This document shows, piece after piece, positions 8,104 to 15,861 of a DNA stretch of 58,845 nucleotides. The notes beneath the pieces were generated by a model, which worked only from the letters and a program-made list of their open reading frames with translations, was not told the origin of the DNA and did no database searches. Source of the DNA: Fibrobacter intestinalis (GTDB lineage: Bacteria > Fibrobacterota > Fibrobacteria > Fibrobacterales > Fibrobacteraceae); assembly GCF_900167415.1 (NCBI RefSeq), contig NZ_FUWU01000016.1, positions 1 to 58,845 of the forward strand, in the 5' to 3' direction. The position numbers and the translations under genes are program-made. Numbering within the stretch: the stretch's first letter is position 1; every line of letters begins with the position of its first letter.

Positions 8104-8599
8104 ATGACCGAATCGAATGATGGAGAAACTTTGAAATAAAAGCAGAAGTGATAAAAATCCAACTCGATTATTTGCAGGGTCCCATTTGGATTTCTGATGT
8201 TCAAACAGGAAAACCAATGACAGGGATTGATGTCATTGATAATGATTCTATACTTGTCCCATGGAATCTTGAGTGCAGCGACCTTTTTTCTTCTTGCTAT
8301 GAGTTTAACACTCATAATATGGCGTGCTGGTTTGATAAGGAATTGGAAAAAAAGAATAGTGCAAGGATGCTTTCTTTGATTGAACAAATTAAAAATCGAC
8401 TTAATGAAATTAACGATGGCAGTTTTGTTGTAGAAAATTTGGAAACGGAACGGCTAAAAAATCTTTGATTTGCACTTCCGATGCGGGGAATAAATGGGAT
8501 GCAGAAGCGACAGGGAAATGGAAAATGAATAATTCAAAATACGCTGCATGGATGAATGTCCTGAATCGAGCCTATGATGAAATGAAAGGGGCTTTTTAG
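8104..8599 (+). pseudogene. Small hypothetical gene broken by one or two single-base frameshifts
   Basis: The longest intact frame (from a GTG at 8148 to 8468) encodes IKIQLDYLQGPIWISDVQTG ... ERLKNL. Its frame is open upstream to 8121, reading FEIKAEVIK without a start. An ATG at 8104 with a GAGG site starts MTESNDGE in another frame; one more A in the AAA at 8126-8128 would join the two. Past 8468 a second frame reads SLICTSDAGNKWDAEATGKW ... NRAYDEMKGAF and ends at 8599; one more A in the A6 run at 8456-8461 would join it too, though ERLKNL could be a natural end. Family unknown. The small acidic form resembles cytoplasmic immunity-type proteins, but that is a guess. Confidence 0.5.
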
Positions 8600-9040
8600 A
8601 ACCGATTGCTTTGACAAGCTCAGCACCTGGCCGGCGGAGCCAGCAAACGATCCGCCTAGAGATTTTCGGCGTTTTTACATTTACCCATGAGTCTTGGAAA
8701 CTTGTTTTCCCTAGACGAATTGTCCCTATGGGCCCCAAAGTCCCGCTGGAAATTTTTCAGCGTTTTTACAACCGTCCGCGTCATACCGAATTTATTTCGG
8801 CATCTCATTTGCAGGGAAATAGTGAATAGTGGGTAGTGAATAGCGAAAAACTCGGAACTGCGTTTTCGGCTTTTTTTACCACTAAACACTAACCACTAGG
8901 TTTTAACTCCCGCACACAGGCTCTGATACAAGTTCAGGGTGGCGCACTTGCTGTTCAGGGGGGGGCATATTTGTGTGGATAGTGGGTAGTGCATCGTGCT
9001 GTCGTGAAATCGAAAGCGGGGCTGTGCGGGTGCGCCCTCG
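8600..9040 (+). repeat. Intergenic repeat region with one covarying hairpin and heptad tracts
   Basis: No gene is supported in 8600-9140. It holds a TTTGACAAGCTCAGCACC fragment (8611), the hairpin CCCATGA-GTCT-T-GGAAA...TTTCC-C-T-AGAC-GAATTGT (8684-8723), and 7-bp repeats of the AATAGTG/GGTAGTG type at 8818-8850, with their complement CACTAAA/CACTAAC at 8880-8898 and again at ~8980-9005. Confidence 0.6.
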
Positions 9041-9140
9041 GACAAGATGCCTCCTGGAAAAGATGATTTTTATTGCACTATCGAATAGTTGTTTGCTTTG
9101 GACAGTAGTGATAATTTTTATCTTTTCCCGTAATTAAGAG

Positions 9141-9812
9141 TTGTTACGAAAACCATCTTTTTTTTTAGTCTTCTTTTTGCTTTTATTGTTGGCTTGCTCT
9201 GACAAAGGCACGGAACCTGAAGTCTTTGATGCTGCAAAAGTCTGCCCCGAAAGTGGTCGCGGAACGTTTGTGGATGAACGCGATGGTCAGGTGTATAAAT
9301 ACACCACCATTGGCAATCAAGTGTGGATGGCGCAGAATATGAACTTTTACATCGATGGAGTTGAAGTTGTTGAACCATCTACAGGTAAGACGGAAAAAGC
9401 ATCAAGCAGTTGTGATTCTGAAGAGGACAATTGTGCAGAAAATGGGTGGAGCTACAACTGGTATGCAGCCAATTATGCCTGCCCTACAGGTTGGCATTTG
9501 CCAAGTCAGGAAGAGTGGGAAACTCTGATAAAAAAGATGGGCGGCGATTGTGCACGTTTGCGTTCTACCACAGGAGGATGGAAGGAATTAAACCGTGGTG
9601 AAGGTGTAAGCGCAACAGATGATTGCGGGTTTGATTTGAAGCCTTCCAGTGGAAGGTATGATGGAGGATTTTCTGCGAATATGTGGGCACAAAACGTAGA
9701 TCAAGAAAATGTTATTTATGTACAAATTAAATCTTATGCGCAAGAAATAGAATTCAGTAGATATCGTAGAGATTTAAGATTTGCGTCCATTCGCTGCTTA
9801 AAAAATAAATAG
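9141..9812 (+). CDS. FISUMP-domain lipoprotein
   Basis: 223 aa from a TTG start; no clear ribosome site. Signal peptide with lipobox LLLAC (~Cys19), then the FISUMP domain: GTFVDERDGQVYKYTTIGNQ-VWMAQNMN (about 42-70), WSYNWYAANYACPTGWHLPS and EEWETLIKKMGG (about 105-135), and the C-terminal RFASIRCLKNK. The family is very abundant in Fibrobacter; its members are thought to be exported surface proteins of unknown function. First of four genes in line (9141, 9826, 10124, 10819) with short gaps, suggesting co-transcription. Confidence 0.85.
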   Translation: MLRKPSFFLVFFLLLLLACSDKGTEPEVFDAAKVCPESGRGTFVDERDGQVYKYTTIGNQVWMAQNMNFYIDGVEVVEPSTGKTEKASSSCDSEEDNCAENGWSYNWYAANYACPTGWHLPSQEEWETLIKKMGGDCARLRSTTGGWKELNRGEGVSATDDCGFDLKPSSGRYDGGFSANMWAQNVDQENVIYVQIKSYAQEIEFSRYRRDLRFASIRCLKNK

Positions 9813-9825
9813 AGGATTGGTTTCT

Positions 9826-10113
9826 TTGAAGTGTTTCGTACGTAGACTTGTTTTTCTTCTTTTATCACTCGTCGTTTTCCCTTGTGCAGCTCCGGTTATG
9901 GAGCCAGGTCTTACGACGCTGTATTTGCTTCTCGATGCATCCAATAACTCATCTAGCCAAGGGTGTTGGAATGAGGAATTGCGAAACTATATCGAAACAA
10001 AAATTGTCGGTCAAAAAGGGTATGTGTATTGCGCCACCTACGATATGTCTGCTTCTAGTCCTGCAGATTTTGCAAAGGAACTTTCCGCAGGTCAGGGGAA
10101 AATCTTCAAATAA
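9826..10113 (+). CDS. Short exported protein, probably the 5' remnant of a longer gene
   Basis: About 95 aa from a TTG at 9826, 9 nt after AGAGGA; an alternative TTG at 9817 leaves no spacing. The signal peptide is KCFVRRLVFLLLSLVVFPCAAP. The rest (LYLLLDASNNSSSQGCWNEE ... KGYVYCATYDMSASSPADFA) looks like the start of a globular domain and then stops abruptly (SAGQGKIFK) 10 nt before the next gene. A protein fold of this kind is unlikely to be complete in ~75 residues, so truncation is suspected. Function not recognised. Confidence 0.45.
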   Translation: MKCFVRRLVFLLLSLVVFPCAAPVMEPGLTTLYLLLDASNNSSSQGCWNEELRNYIETKIVGQKGYVYCATYDMSASSPADFAKELSAGQGKIFK

Positions 10114-10123
10114 GGAGTCGTTT

Positions 10124-10816
10124 ATGAAAAGAATCTTTTTAACCCTTGCCCTTGCTTTTTTTGCAGGTTGCGCCACGGATGCCGGAGACGATTTTGATGC
10201 GGACAAGGTATGCCCAGCCGAAGGGACGAACGTCTATGGCATGCCCAACCGCGGAACCTTTGTGGATGAACGGGATGGCCAAGAATATAAATACACCACC
10301 ATTGGCAATCAAGTGTGGATGGCGGAAAATTTGAATTACAAAACGGAGTATAGCGTTTGCTATGATAATGATGAGGCTAATTGCGAAATCTATGGAATGT
10401 TGTATTCGTTAGGAGCGAAGGATTTCCCCCTTGATTATGATAAAGTGGACTCGGTATGCCCAACAGGATGGCATTTGCCGAAATTTGAAGAATTTGATAA
10501 AATGATTAATCTTGCTGGTGGATGGGATAATGAAAAAGAAATTATCTCACTATTGAGGTCTGACTCTTTATGGATGATGGGATTGCGGAGTTCAGATGAA
10601 TGTGGATTTTCTGTTAGACCTGGTGGGCAATTTTATGGTAAAGCTGAGGAGGAATCTTATAGCAAACATCGATTTGCTGAAATAAATCTATATTCATTTT
10701 TTTGGACGCAAACATTAACGAATCCTTTGGTTGTAAAATCTGTATCGTTTTCTTATGATAGAGTCGCAATACAACCACACTCCTTTGGTATGTCCATCCG
10801 CTGCATAAAGGATTAA
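10124..10816 (+). CDS. FISUMP-domain lipoprotein
   Basis: 230 aa. ATG preceded by AAGGAG. Lipobox FAGC (Cys16). The FISUMP signature is clear: RGTFVDERDGQEYKYTTIGN, WMAENLNY, CPTGWHLPKFEEFDKMI, SSDECGFSVRPGG, FFWTQT and the end MSIRCIKD. It shares nearly identical residues with the 9141 protein around GTFVDERDGQ...TIGNQVWMA, so the two are recent paralogues. The stop is 2 nt before the LolA-like gene, so they are probably one transcript. Confidence 0.87.
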   Translation: MKRIFLTLALAFFAGCATDAGDDFDADKVCPAEGTNVYGMPNRGTFVDERDGQEYKYTTIGNQVWMAENLNYKTEYSVCYDNDEANCEIYGMLYSLGAKDFPLDYDKVDSVCPTGWHLPKFEEFDKMINLAGGWDNEKEIISLLRSDSLWMMGLRSSDECGFSVRPGGQFYGKAEEESYSKHRFAEINLYSFFWTQTLTNPLVVKSVSFSYDRVAIQPHSFGMSIRCIKD

Positions 10817-10818
10817 AG

Positions 10819-11457
10819 ATGAGACGAATAGCCCCCCTTCTTCTTTTTGCCGTTGTGATTTCCAATGCATTGACATTGGAACAGGTCAAGGCGGATTTGA
10901 AAAAGAGCCCCCTTGCGAGCGATTCCGTTGAAATGAATATTAAAACGACTATTTCAACGACCTTGACGCAACCGCAGAGCATAACAATTTACATGGTTTG
11001 TAAGGGTCCCTCAAAAATATATTCAGAAATCAAGATGCCTTTAATGAGCCAGCGTAGTGTTGTCAACGGAAATCGCATGAAGGTTGTCGATTTAAATACA
11101 GGAAAAAGCCAGGTTCTTCCATACAATGGTGAAGTTTTGGATGCGATGCAGTATACCAATTTCAACCCACTGGATTCTGGATCTTGGCAGACCCCAAAAA
11201 GATTCGAAGGAAATATCTATACCATTAAGGGAACTTCAGGAACTTTGTACTACGATGCAAAGAAGAAACGTATTGAAAAGGTTTTTGCAGAGAATGATGG
11301 CAAACCGGTAGAAACCCTCTTTACCTACAATGCAGATAATTCTCTCAAATCGATGAAGGTTGTGGTCAGTGCCGATGGTGTAGAGGCTGTTGTACTGACT
11401 GAAGTTTTGAGGTTGCGCAACTCTACAAATTTCCCTGATAAACTGTTTGAATTTTAA
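10819..11457 (+). CDS. LolA-like periplasmic protein
   Basis: 212 aa. Signal peptide MRRIAPLLLFAVVISNA, then a beta-rich protein with alternating strands (MNIKTTISTTL, SITIYMVCKGPSKIYSEIKM, RMKVVDLNTGKSQVLP, TLFTYNADNSLKSMKVVVSA). The order matches the half-barrel fold of LolA/LolB and outer-membrane lipoprotein-sorting proteins. Two nt after a FISUMP lipoprotein gene, which suggests a role in handling those lipoproteins; this is inference. Not the housekeeping lolA with any certainty. Confidence 0.55.
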   Translation: MRRIAPLLLFAVVISNALTLEQVKADLKKSPLASDSVEMNIKTTISTTLTQPQSITIYMVCKGPSKIYSEIKMPLMSQRSVVNGNRMKVVDLNTGKSQVLPYNGEVLDAMQYTNFNPLDSGSWQTPKRFEGNIYTIKGTSGTLYYDAKKKRIEKVFAENDGKPVETLFTYNADNSLKSMKVVVSADGVEAVVLTEVLRLRNSTNFPDKLFEF

Positions 11458-11928
11458 GTTGCCGTAAAAATTTTCTTGGCGAAGTGTCCCGAGACGAAAA
11501 GGGTTTACAGTACCTATGCGCACTTTGACTAATGATACGGCTCTTATACTACGCCAAAAAGCGGGAAACTTATGAAAATGGCAATGATTTCTGGAAATCC
11601 TCATAAAAAAATTTAGCCTTTGCCATGGCCGACGAATGCAAAAGGTGTTTGGAATCTGGGCACGAAACGTTCCGCTTTGATACGGCTTTCAAGAAGGCGC
11701 ATACGTGTAGGCTTGTAAATGCAGCCACAATACGGAAGATGGCTGCTTGTTCAAAGACGATATGCGGGGCTTGAATCCGAAGTGTCAGAGGCAAATTTAA
11801 TTGCCTTTGTAACATCTATTTGCAGTGCTCATGGAAAAGGAAGCGAACTGGATTTTTGAAAGCCGCTCAGTTGCGGGCGCGCTTTTTTCGGACGATTTTT
11901 CTACATTCGCTAAAAAACGAGGAAAGCG
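11458..11928. other. 471-bp spacer with a possible gene remnant
   Basis: No full gene is supported. Plus-strand positions ~11612-11776 read a Cys-rich fragment (ADECKRCLESGHETFRFDTA, then KKAHTCRLVNAATIRKMAAC) ending in TGA, without a start or any family I recognise. It may be the tail of a lost gene. Confidence 0.3.
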
Positions 11929-12639
11929 ATGAAAAAGATATTTGCGATTTTGTGTGCCATGGCGGCATTCGTTCTGGCGGACGATGTGCTCCGATTTGTC
12001 CCGGACCCTTACGAATTGGGCGAAATTCCGCAAGGGGAATCCCGCCATATAAAGTTCAGCGGTGCCAATGTTTCCGGAAAGACGGTGAATATCGAAACCG
12101 TGCTTTGCCAGGGGATCGGCTGCAAAAATTTTAGGTTTCCCAAGTCGGTAAAGCCCCGCGAGCCGGTGAATATCGAGCTGGATTTCTCGACAAAAAATCT
12201 GGAAGGCCGATTTGCCAATACCGTCGTCGTCGTGGATGCCGAGGGAAATCCGCATCCGACTGCCTTTCAGGGAACCGCTGTGGCACCTTTCCTGTTCAGC
12301 GAGAAAATGTTTGATGCCGGGTATTATTCCGCTGGCGAAAAGCGGGAATGGACTTTTTATGTGTGGTGCACGGATTTGAAAACCCTGCCGGATCTGTCGC
12401 TTTCCTCGGAGGCTTCGGAGTTTTCGGTTAAAATCCAGAAAGTCTCTTTGGACGTGTCGAATTTTGATTCCATTCAGGAAAACGGCAAGATTCCCGGGCT
12501 GAAAATCACCCTGTCCACTCGCGGGCTTGTCCGGGATCCGAAATCGAAGCAGAAAAGCCTGTCAAAAATCGTGTCGTTTTCCAGCCGGAAGTTTCCTGCG
12601 GCAACGCCGGAAGTGCTGATTATCGGCTATTGGAAGTAG
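11929..12639 (+). CDS. Exported protein with a DUF1573/ASH-like beta domain
   Basis: 236 aa. ATG follows GAGGAAAGCG. Signal peptide MKKIFAILCAMAAFVLA. Residues about 20-110 read as an immunoglobulin-like ASH/DUF1573 strand pattern (YELGEIPQGESRHIKFSGAN, VNIELDFSTKN, ANTVVVVDAEGNPHPTAFQG), the FxG-G-x3 layout of proteins that compare periplasmic beta domains. The second half (EKREWTFYVWCTDLKTLPDL ... KIVSFSSRKFPA) may be a further copy. Role unknown; a structural envelope protein is likely. It ends 78 nt before tRNA-Pro. Confidence 0.6.
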   Translation: MKKIFAILCAMAAFVLADDVLRFVPDPYELGEIPQGESRHIKFSGANVSGKTVNIETVLCQGIGCKNFRFPKSVKPREPVNIELDFSTKNLEGRFANTVVVVDAEGNPHPTAFQGTAVAPFLFSEKMFDAGYYSAGEKREWTFYVWCTDLKTLPDLSLSSEASEFSVKIQKVSLDVSNFDSIQENGKIPGLKITLSTRGLVRDPKSKQKSLSKIVSFSSRKFPAATPEVLIIGYWK

Positions 12640-12667
12640 ATAATTGCGCCCGATTTATAGTTTCCCC

Positions 12668-12696
12668 TTGCAAAAAAAGCGAAGCGAATGTAAATT
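12668..12696 (+). promoter_or_regulatory. Promoter of tRNA-Pro
   Basis: -35 TTGCAA (12668-12673), 17-bp spacer, -10 TAAATT (12691-12696), about 20 nt before the tRNA. Confidence 0.6.
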
Positions 12697-12716
12697 TGTC
12701 TCGCTTGCAAATGTTG

Positions 12717-12790
12717 CGGGCTGTAGCTCAGTCTGGTAGAGCGCTTGAATGGGGTTCAAGAGGTCGTTGGTTCGAATCCAATCAGCCCGA
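12717..12790 (+). tRNA. tRNA-Pro (GGG anticodon)
   Basis: 74 nt. Acceptor CGGGCTG / CAGCCCG, D stem GCTC/GAGC, anticodon stem CTTGA / TCAAG with loop ATGGGGT (anticodon GGG at 12751-12753), T arm GTTGG-TTCGAAT-CCAAT, discriminator A. CCA is not encoded, so it must be added after transcription. Confidence 0.95.
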
Positions 12791-13007
12791 TAAATTTTCA
12801 AATATCGCGACGGGGAATTTTTGCTTGCATCTTTGGTGCAAACGGGATTGCTGGTCAAAAAAATAATTCGGGCGTGCCCCGGCAAAATCAAAAGCGGAAA
12901 ATGTTGCCGGGTCGGCGAGCTACGGGCTACCTTCCAGTCGGTGCTTCGCACTGGCGCAAGCGCCTCCCTCCGCATGCCTCACGCAAAAAGTTTGAAATGA
13001 ATGCAAA

Positions 13008-13409
13008 TTAACGATTTGAAGTGGAAAATTGTTTTTCGAGAATGTCGATGACGGAAAGATCTGCCGGAAGCCATTCGACGGAACGGAAGTCTTGAACGCC
13101 CAACCACTTTGCGGAGTCATGTTCTAGCAAAGTCGGTTTTCCGCCGATGATTTTACAGAAAAAGCAGTGCATCAACAAATGGAAATTCGGATAATCGTGG
13201 TTTACGGAACAAAGGTAATCGCCGACCGAAACGTCAATGGCCAATTCTTCCTTTAGTTCTCGGGCCAGCGCTTGTTCACGGGATTCGCCGGGTTCGATTT
13301 TCCCTCCAGGGAATTCCCATGTCCCTTTGAATTCCCCGTAACCACGTTGCGTAGCGAATATCTTGTGGTTGTCTTCGATAATGCCTGCGACGACTTCGAT
13401 GGATTTCAT
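13008..13409 (-). CDS. mutT: Nudix hydrolase, MutT-type 8-oxo-dGTP diphosphatase
   Basis: 133 aa, typical of MutT. Cytoplasmic enzyme expected to clean oxidised nucleotides by hydrolysing 8-oxo-dGTP. The Nudix box is complete in layout: GGKIEPGESREQALARELKE followed by ELAI (about 38-61), with the REL-x-EE catalytic core; the usual Gly near the end is Ala. The N-terminus MKSIEVVAGIIEDNHKIFAT is a standard MutT strand. The start at 13409 is chosen because it begins the conserved strand; the frame extends upstream into repeat sequence. Other Nudix substrates cannot be excluded. Confidence 0.85.
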   Translation of the reverse strand: MKSIEVVAGIIEDNHKIFATQRGYGEFKGTWEFPGGKIEPGESREQALARELKEELAIDVSVGDYLCSVNHDYPNFHLLMHCFFCKIIGGKPTLLEHDSAKWLGVQDFRSVEWLPADLSVIDILEKQFSTSNR

Positions 13410-13439
13410 GAAAACCTTTTGATGAGGTATAGGTATAAG

Positions 13440-13755
13440 CTCCAAAAATGATAGAAATTTTTGGGAAATATATATGATCTTCCACCAAATGCTCTCAATT
13501 AAAAATTTTTTCAAAGTGTGGATTTCTTTTTCACAAGGGAAACTCAGTTGTCAGTTATTAGTTTTCAGTTGTCAGTTTCAACCCTCAACTCCCAACTCCC
13601 AACTCCCAACTTCCAACTTCCAACTAATCACTGATCACTAGTCGCTAACCCCTAATCCCTAACCATGGTTCGACAACCGGTTGCTGAGCCTGTCGAAGCA
13701 CACCAACCAAGCAAATCGGGTGGAGTTTTGTATATAAGTCCCAAAAATCGAGTTT
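13440..13755 (-). repeat. Dispersed composite repeat, copy B (TTC-GAA ladder, heptad tract, TATATA boundary)
   Basis: Read on the minus strand: TATATAAGTCCC-type boundary (13720-13750), then a TTCGACAGGCTCAGCAACCG block (~13668-13702), about 18 units of a degenerate 7-bp repeat (13541-13665; plus-strand units CCCAACT, TCCAACT, GATCACT, GTCAGTT), then CTTGTGAAAAAG and CACTTTGAAAAAATTTTT and the second boundary GGTGGAAGATCATATATAT (~13460-13540). The last block matches 58465-58535 almost exactly. No gene here. Confidence 0.75.
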
Positions 13756-13767
13756 TGACGAAAAATA

Positions 13768-13793
13768 AAAACTACCGAGATTTTCTCGGCAGC
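13768..13793 (-). terminator. Terminator behind the argC fragment
   Basis: Stem CCGAGA / TCTCGG with TTT loop (13775-13789); on the minus strand a T-rich run follows (TTTTTATTTTT). It follows the truncated argC copy, not the full one at 24.8 kb. Confidence 0.65.
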
Positions 13794-13821
13794 TTTTGAA
13801 CGTTTCGCTTGTTGTGCGATT

Positions 13822-14190
13822 TTAAACGAGTCCGGAGCTTTCGTCGATTCCAAGAGCGATGTTCATATTTTGAATGGCTGCTCCGGATGCGCCTTTGCCT
13901 AGGTTGTCCAGGATGACGGAAACCTGAATGGACTTTCCTTTGCCGAACACATAGACGTGGGCTTCATTTGTCCAGTTGCATTCCGTCGGGTCAAGCGAAC
14001 CGGCATCGAGAACGGGCTCTTCTTCGTAGGGAAGGACTTTGACAAATCGGGATCCGTCATAATGCTCGGCGAGAACGTCTTGAATATCCGTTGCTGTGGC
14101 ACTCTTTGTCAGCGCATTTTGGAAAATCGCCGTGGAAACCGCCATGCCTTTGTAATACGGCCCGACAATCGGATTGAAAAGGGGCGCAGA
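13822..14190 (-). pseudogene. 5'-truncated argC copy (N-acetyl-gamma-glutamyl-phosphate reductase fragment)
   Basis: The frame reads APLFNPIVGPYYKGMAVSTA ... IDESSGLV, matching roughly the last 120 of 321 residues of the intact argC at 24848-25813. The N-terminal NAD-binding part and catalytic Cys are absent; homology stops at ~14190. A 101-nt stretch (13975-14075) is identical to 25001-25101, while flanking parts differ at many sites (for example FQNALTKSATATDIQDVL versus FPSSLTKSATASDIQSIL). An ATG at 14145 could start a 107-aa protein, but it could not act as a reductase. Confidence 0.85.
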
Positions 14191-14262
14191 GCTTGTCGCC
14201 TACGGGTGGTTTGATGATAAAAATGTGCAAATTAGAACGAAAATAAAAATTTTCAAAATGTC

Positions 14263-14289
14263 TTGACAATCTGTTTTTTTTTTTATGTT
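14263..14289 (+). promoter_or_regulatory. Possible promoter of the 14376-19374 operon
   Basis: TTGACA (14263-14268) followed after 15 bp by TATGTT (14284-14289). The -35 matches consensus, but the spacer is short. It begins just outside the argC fragment. Confidence 0.4.
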
Positions 14290-14375
14290 TTAGTGTTGTG
14301 AAAATATCAAAAAATGTTTTTGAACTTCCTGAAATAGCCCTTTTTACCTGTGACGGCGAAAACGCGTTTGGGGGA

Positions 14376-15821
14376 ATGCGGCAAAACGATTTACAGAATA
14401 AAATTTTCCGGGTTTTTGCAAAGGGAATATTCGTCATCCTTTATGCAGGCCTTATTCTTGGCGTATTGGCGGGATGCGTTGAAGTCGAAAAGGTCTCGGA
14501 AAAAAAGCCCTATGCCATCTCGGTCAAAAAGGAACGCTCTTATTATCAGGCGCAAAAGATAGTCGAACATCTGGCCGATTTGGGAATCCCTTCCTATGTG
14601 GTCGAAAAAGGCGAGGACAAGGACCGGTATTTCCATGTCGTGACAAAATCCTTTCGAACCGAGGGCGAAGCCGAAAATTTCCGGGAGCATCTCGCTTCCA
14701 TGGAAATGGAAAAGGGCGAGATATTTTCTTTCGACGACTTGTCCGAGGAGGAAAAGAAAAATCTGGCCAATCGGAAAATCTATATGCAAGAGGAACGCCA
14801 ACGCATCCCGGCGGAAACCCCGGACGTTCCCCGGTCTATCCTATCCACCATTCGGAAAGTTCCCGGTTCAAACGCATTCTACATCGGCAGAATGAATTTG
14901 GTCAATTTGGATTTGACGGATAAGGGAAAGATTTATTCTCTCGGCCTTTCAACGGATTTGCCCCGCGGCGTGAAGCTTTCCTATTTTGCCGAACACGGGA
15001 ACGCCTTTGCCGAAATCCGGCTGGTCGATAATCTATACGGCGACCAGGTGACATTTGAAATTGTGAATCTGAAACCCGGCGAGAATGCCGAGGCACTGGC
15101 TTCCGAAATCGCGGACGATATTTTGGCGACTGGCGAGTATGAGGTCGAAGAGAAAATTCCGTATTTTGTTACTTCATACGATAGGCTTGGCGGCTACCGC
15201 GTAACGATTGAAGTTCCCGCAACCAAAAAATCCGCGGCGAAACAGCGGAGCTATACCATCGTGGGAGACCGTTCGAACGAATATCTTTTCATTGTGCAGG
15301 ATGCCGGGCGGGACGATCCGGAGAGAATCGCTCGGCTGCTCTCTCAAATCGGCAAGTCGAACGGACTGGAAGATTACGACGAGTTCTGGAATTCCTTCTA
15401 CCTGATTCCGAAAAATCTGGACGGGGACGTTTTCATTGCCTATGCGAGCGAAAAAATGGGGCCCTCTTATGCGCGAAGTAAAGGCAACACCCATTGGGCG
15501 AAGCGGATAGTTGGGCACTGGACCTACAGTATGTATTTTTACGCCCCGAAGAGAGGCGTTTGGAATTATACGGCTTTTGACCTTTTGACCGGACCGTATT
15601 GCGGAAAGACGTGGGAAATCTATTCGAAGCAGGTCTGGGATGCCGGCCTGAATTTTTGCGGGATCCGGGGACATGCCATCAAGAATTTCTTGGGCGAGGT
15701 GACGGAACTGAATTACCGGTTCGACCGCTATGTTTTGACTATCAATCCGCGTTCGGAAAATTTTTCGCAGAGTTCTTTGATTTCCAGGGCGGAAAGGTTC
15801 CAATACGCCTGCGGAAAATAA
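14376..15821 (+). CDS. Lipoprotein with a SPOR-like N-terminal domain, function unknown
   Basis: 481 aa from the ATG at 14376; a GTG at 14298 would add 26 residues. The later start gives a normal signal: MRQNDLQNKIFRVFAKGIFV then a hydrophobic stretch and lipobox LAGC. Next, AISVKKERSYYQAQKIVEHL ... FHVVTKSFRTEGEAENFREH has the strand-helix-strand pattern of a SPOR domain, which binds denuded septal peptidoglycan. The remaining ~370 residues (two similar beta-rich halves) match no family I know. First of three tightly spaced envelope genes. SPOR assignment is by pattern only. Confidence 0.55.
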   Translation: MRQNDLQNKIFRVFAKGIFVILYAGLILGVLAGCVEVEKVSEKKPYAISVKKERSYYQAQKIVEHLADLGIPSYVVEKGEDKDRYFHVVTKSFRTEGEAENFREHLASMEMEKGEIFSFDDLSEEEKKNLANRKIYMQEERQRIPAETPDVPRSILSTIRKVPGSNAFYIGRMNLVNLDLTDKGKIYSLGLSTDLPRGVKLSYFAEHGNAFAEIRLVDNLYGDQVTFEIVNLKPGENAEALASEIADDILATGEYEVEEKIPYFVTSYDRLGGYRVTIEVPATKKSAAKQRSYTIVGDRSNEYLFIVQDAGRDDPERIARLLSQIGKSNGLEDYDEFWNSFYLIPKNLDGDVFIAYASEKMGPSYARSKGNTHWAKRIVGHWTYSMYFYAPKRGVWNYTAFDLLTGPYCGKTWEIYSKQVWDAGLNFCGIRGHAIKNFLGEVTELNYRFDRYVLTINPRSENFSQSSLISRAERFQYACGK

Positions 15822-15861
15822 CGAAATGATTTTTACAAATTCATCAACCAGAGGAAAAAAA

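Noticed and set aside
9848-10816. 322-codon reading of the 10124 FISUMP gene with an extended N-terminus
   Set aside because: The extension overlaps the 9826 frame; an AAGGAG site and a lipoprotein signal fix the start at 10124.
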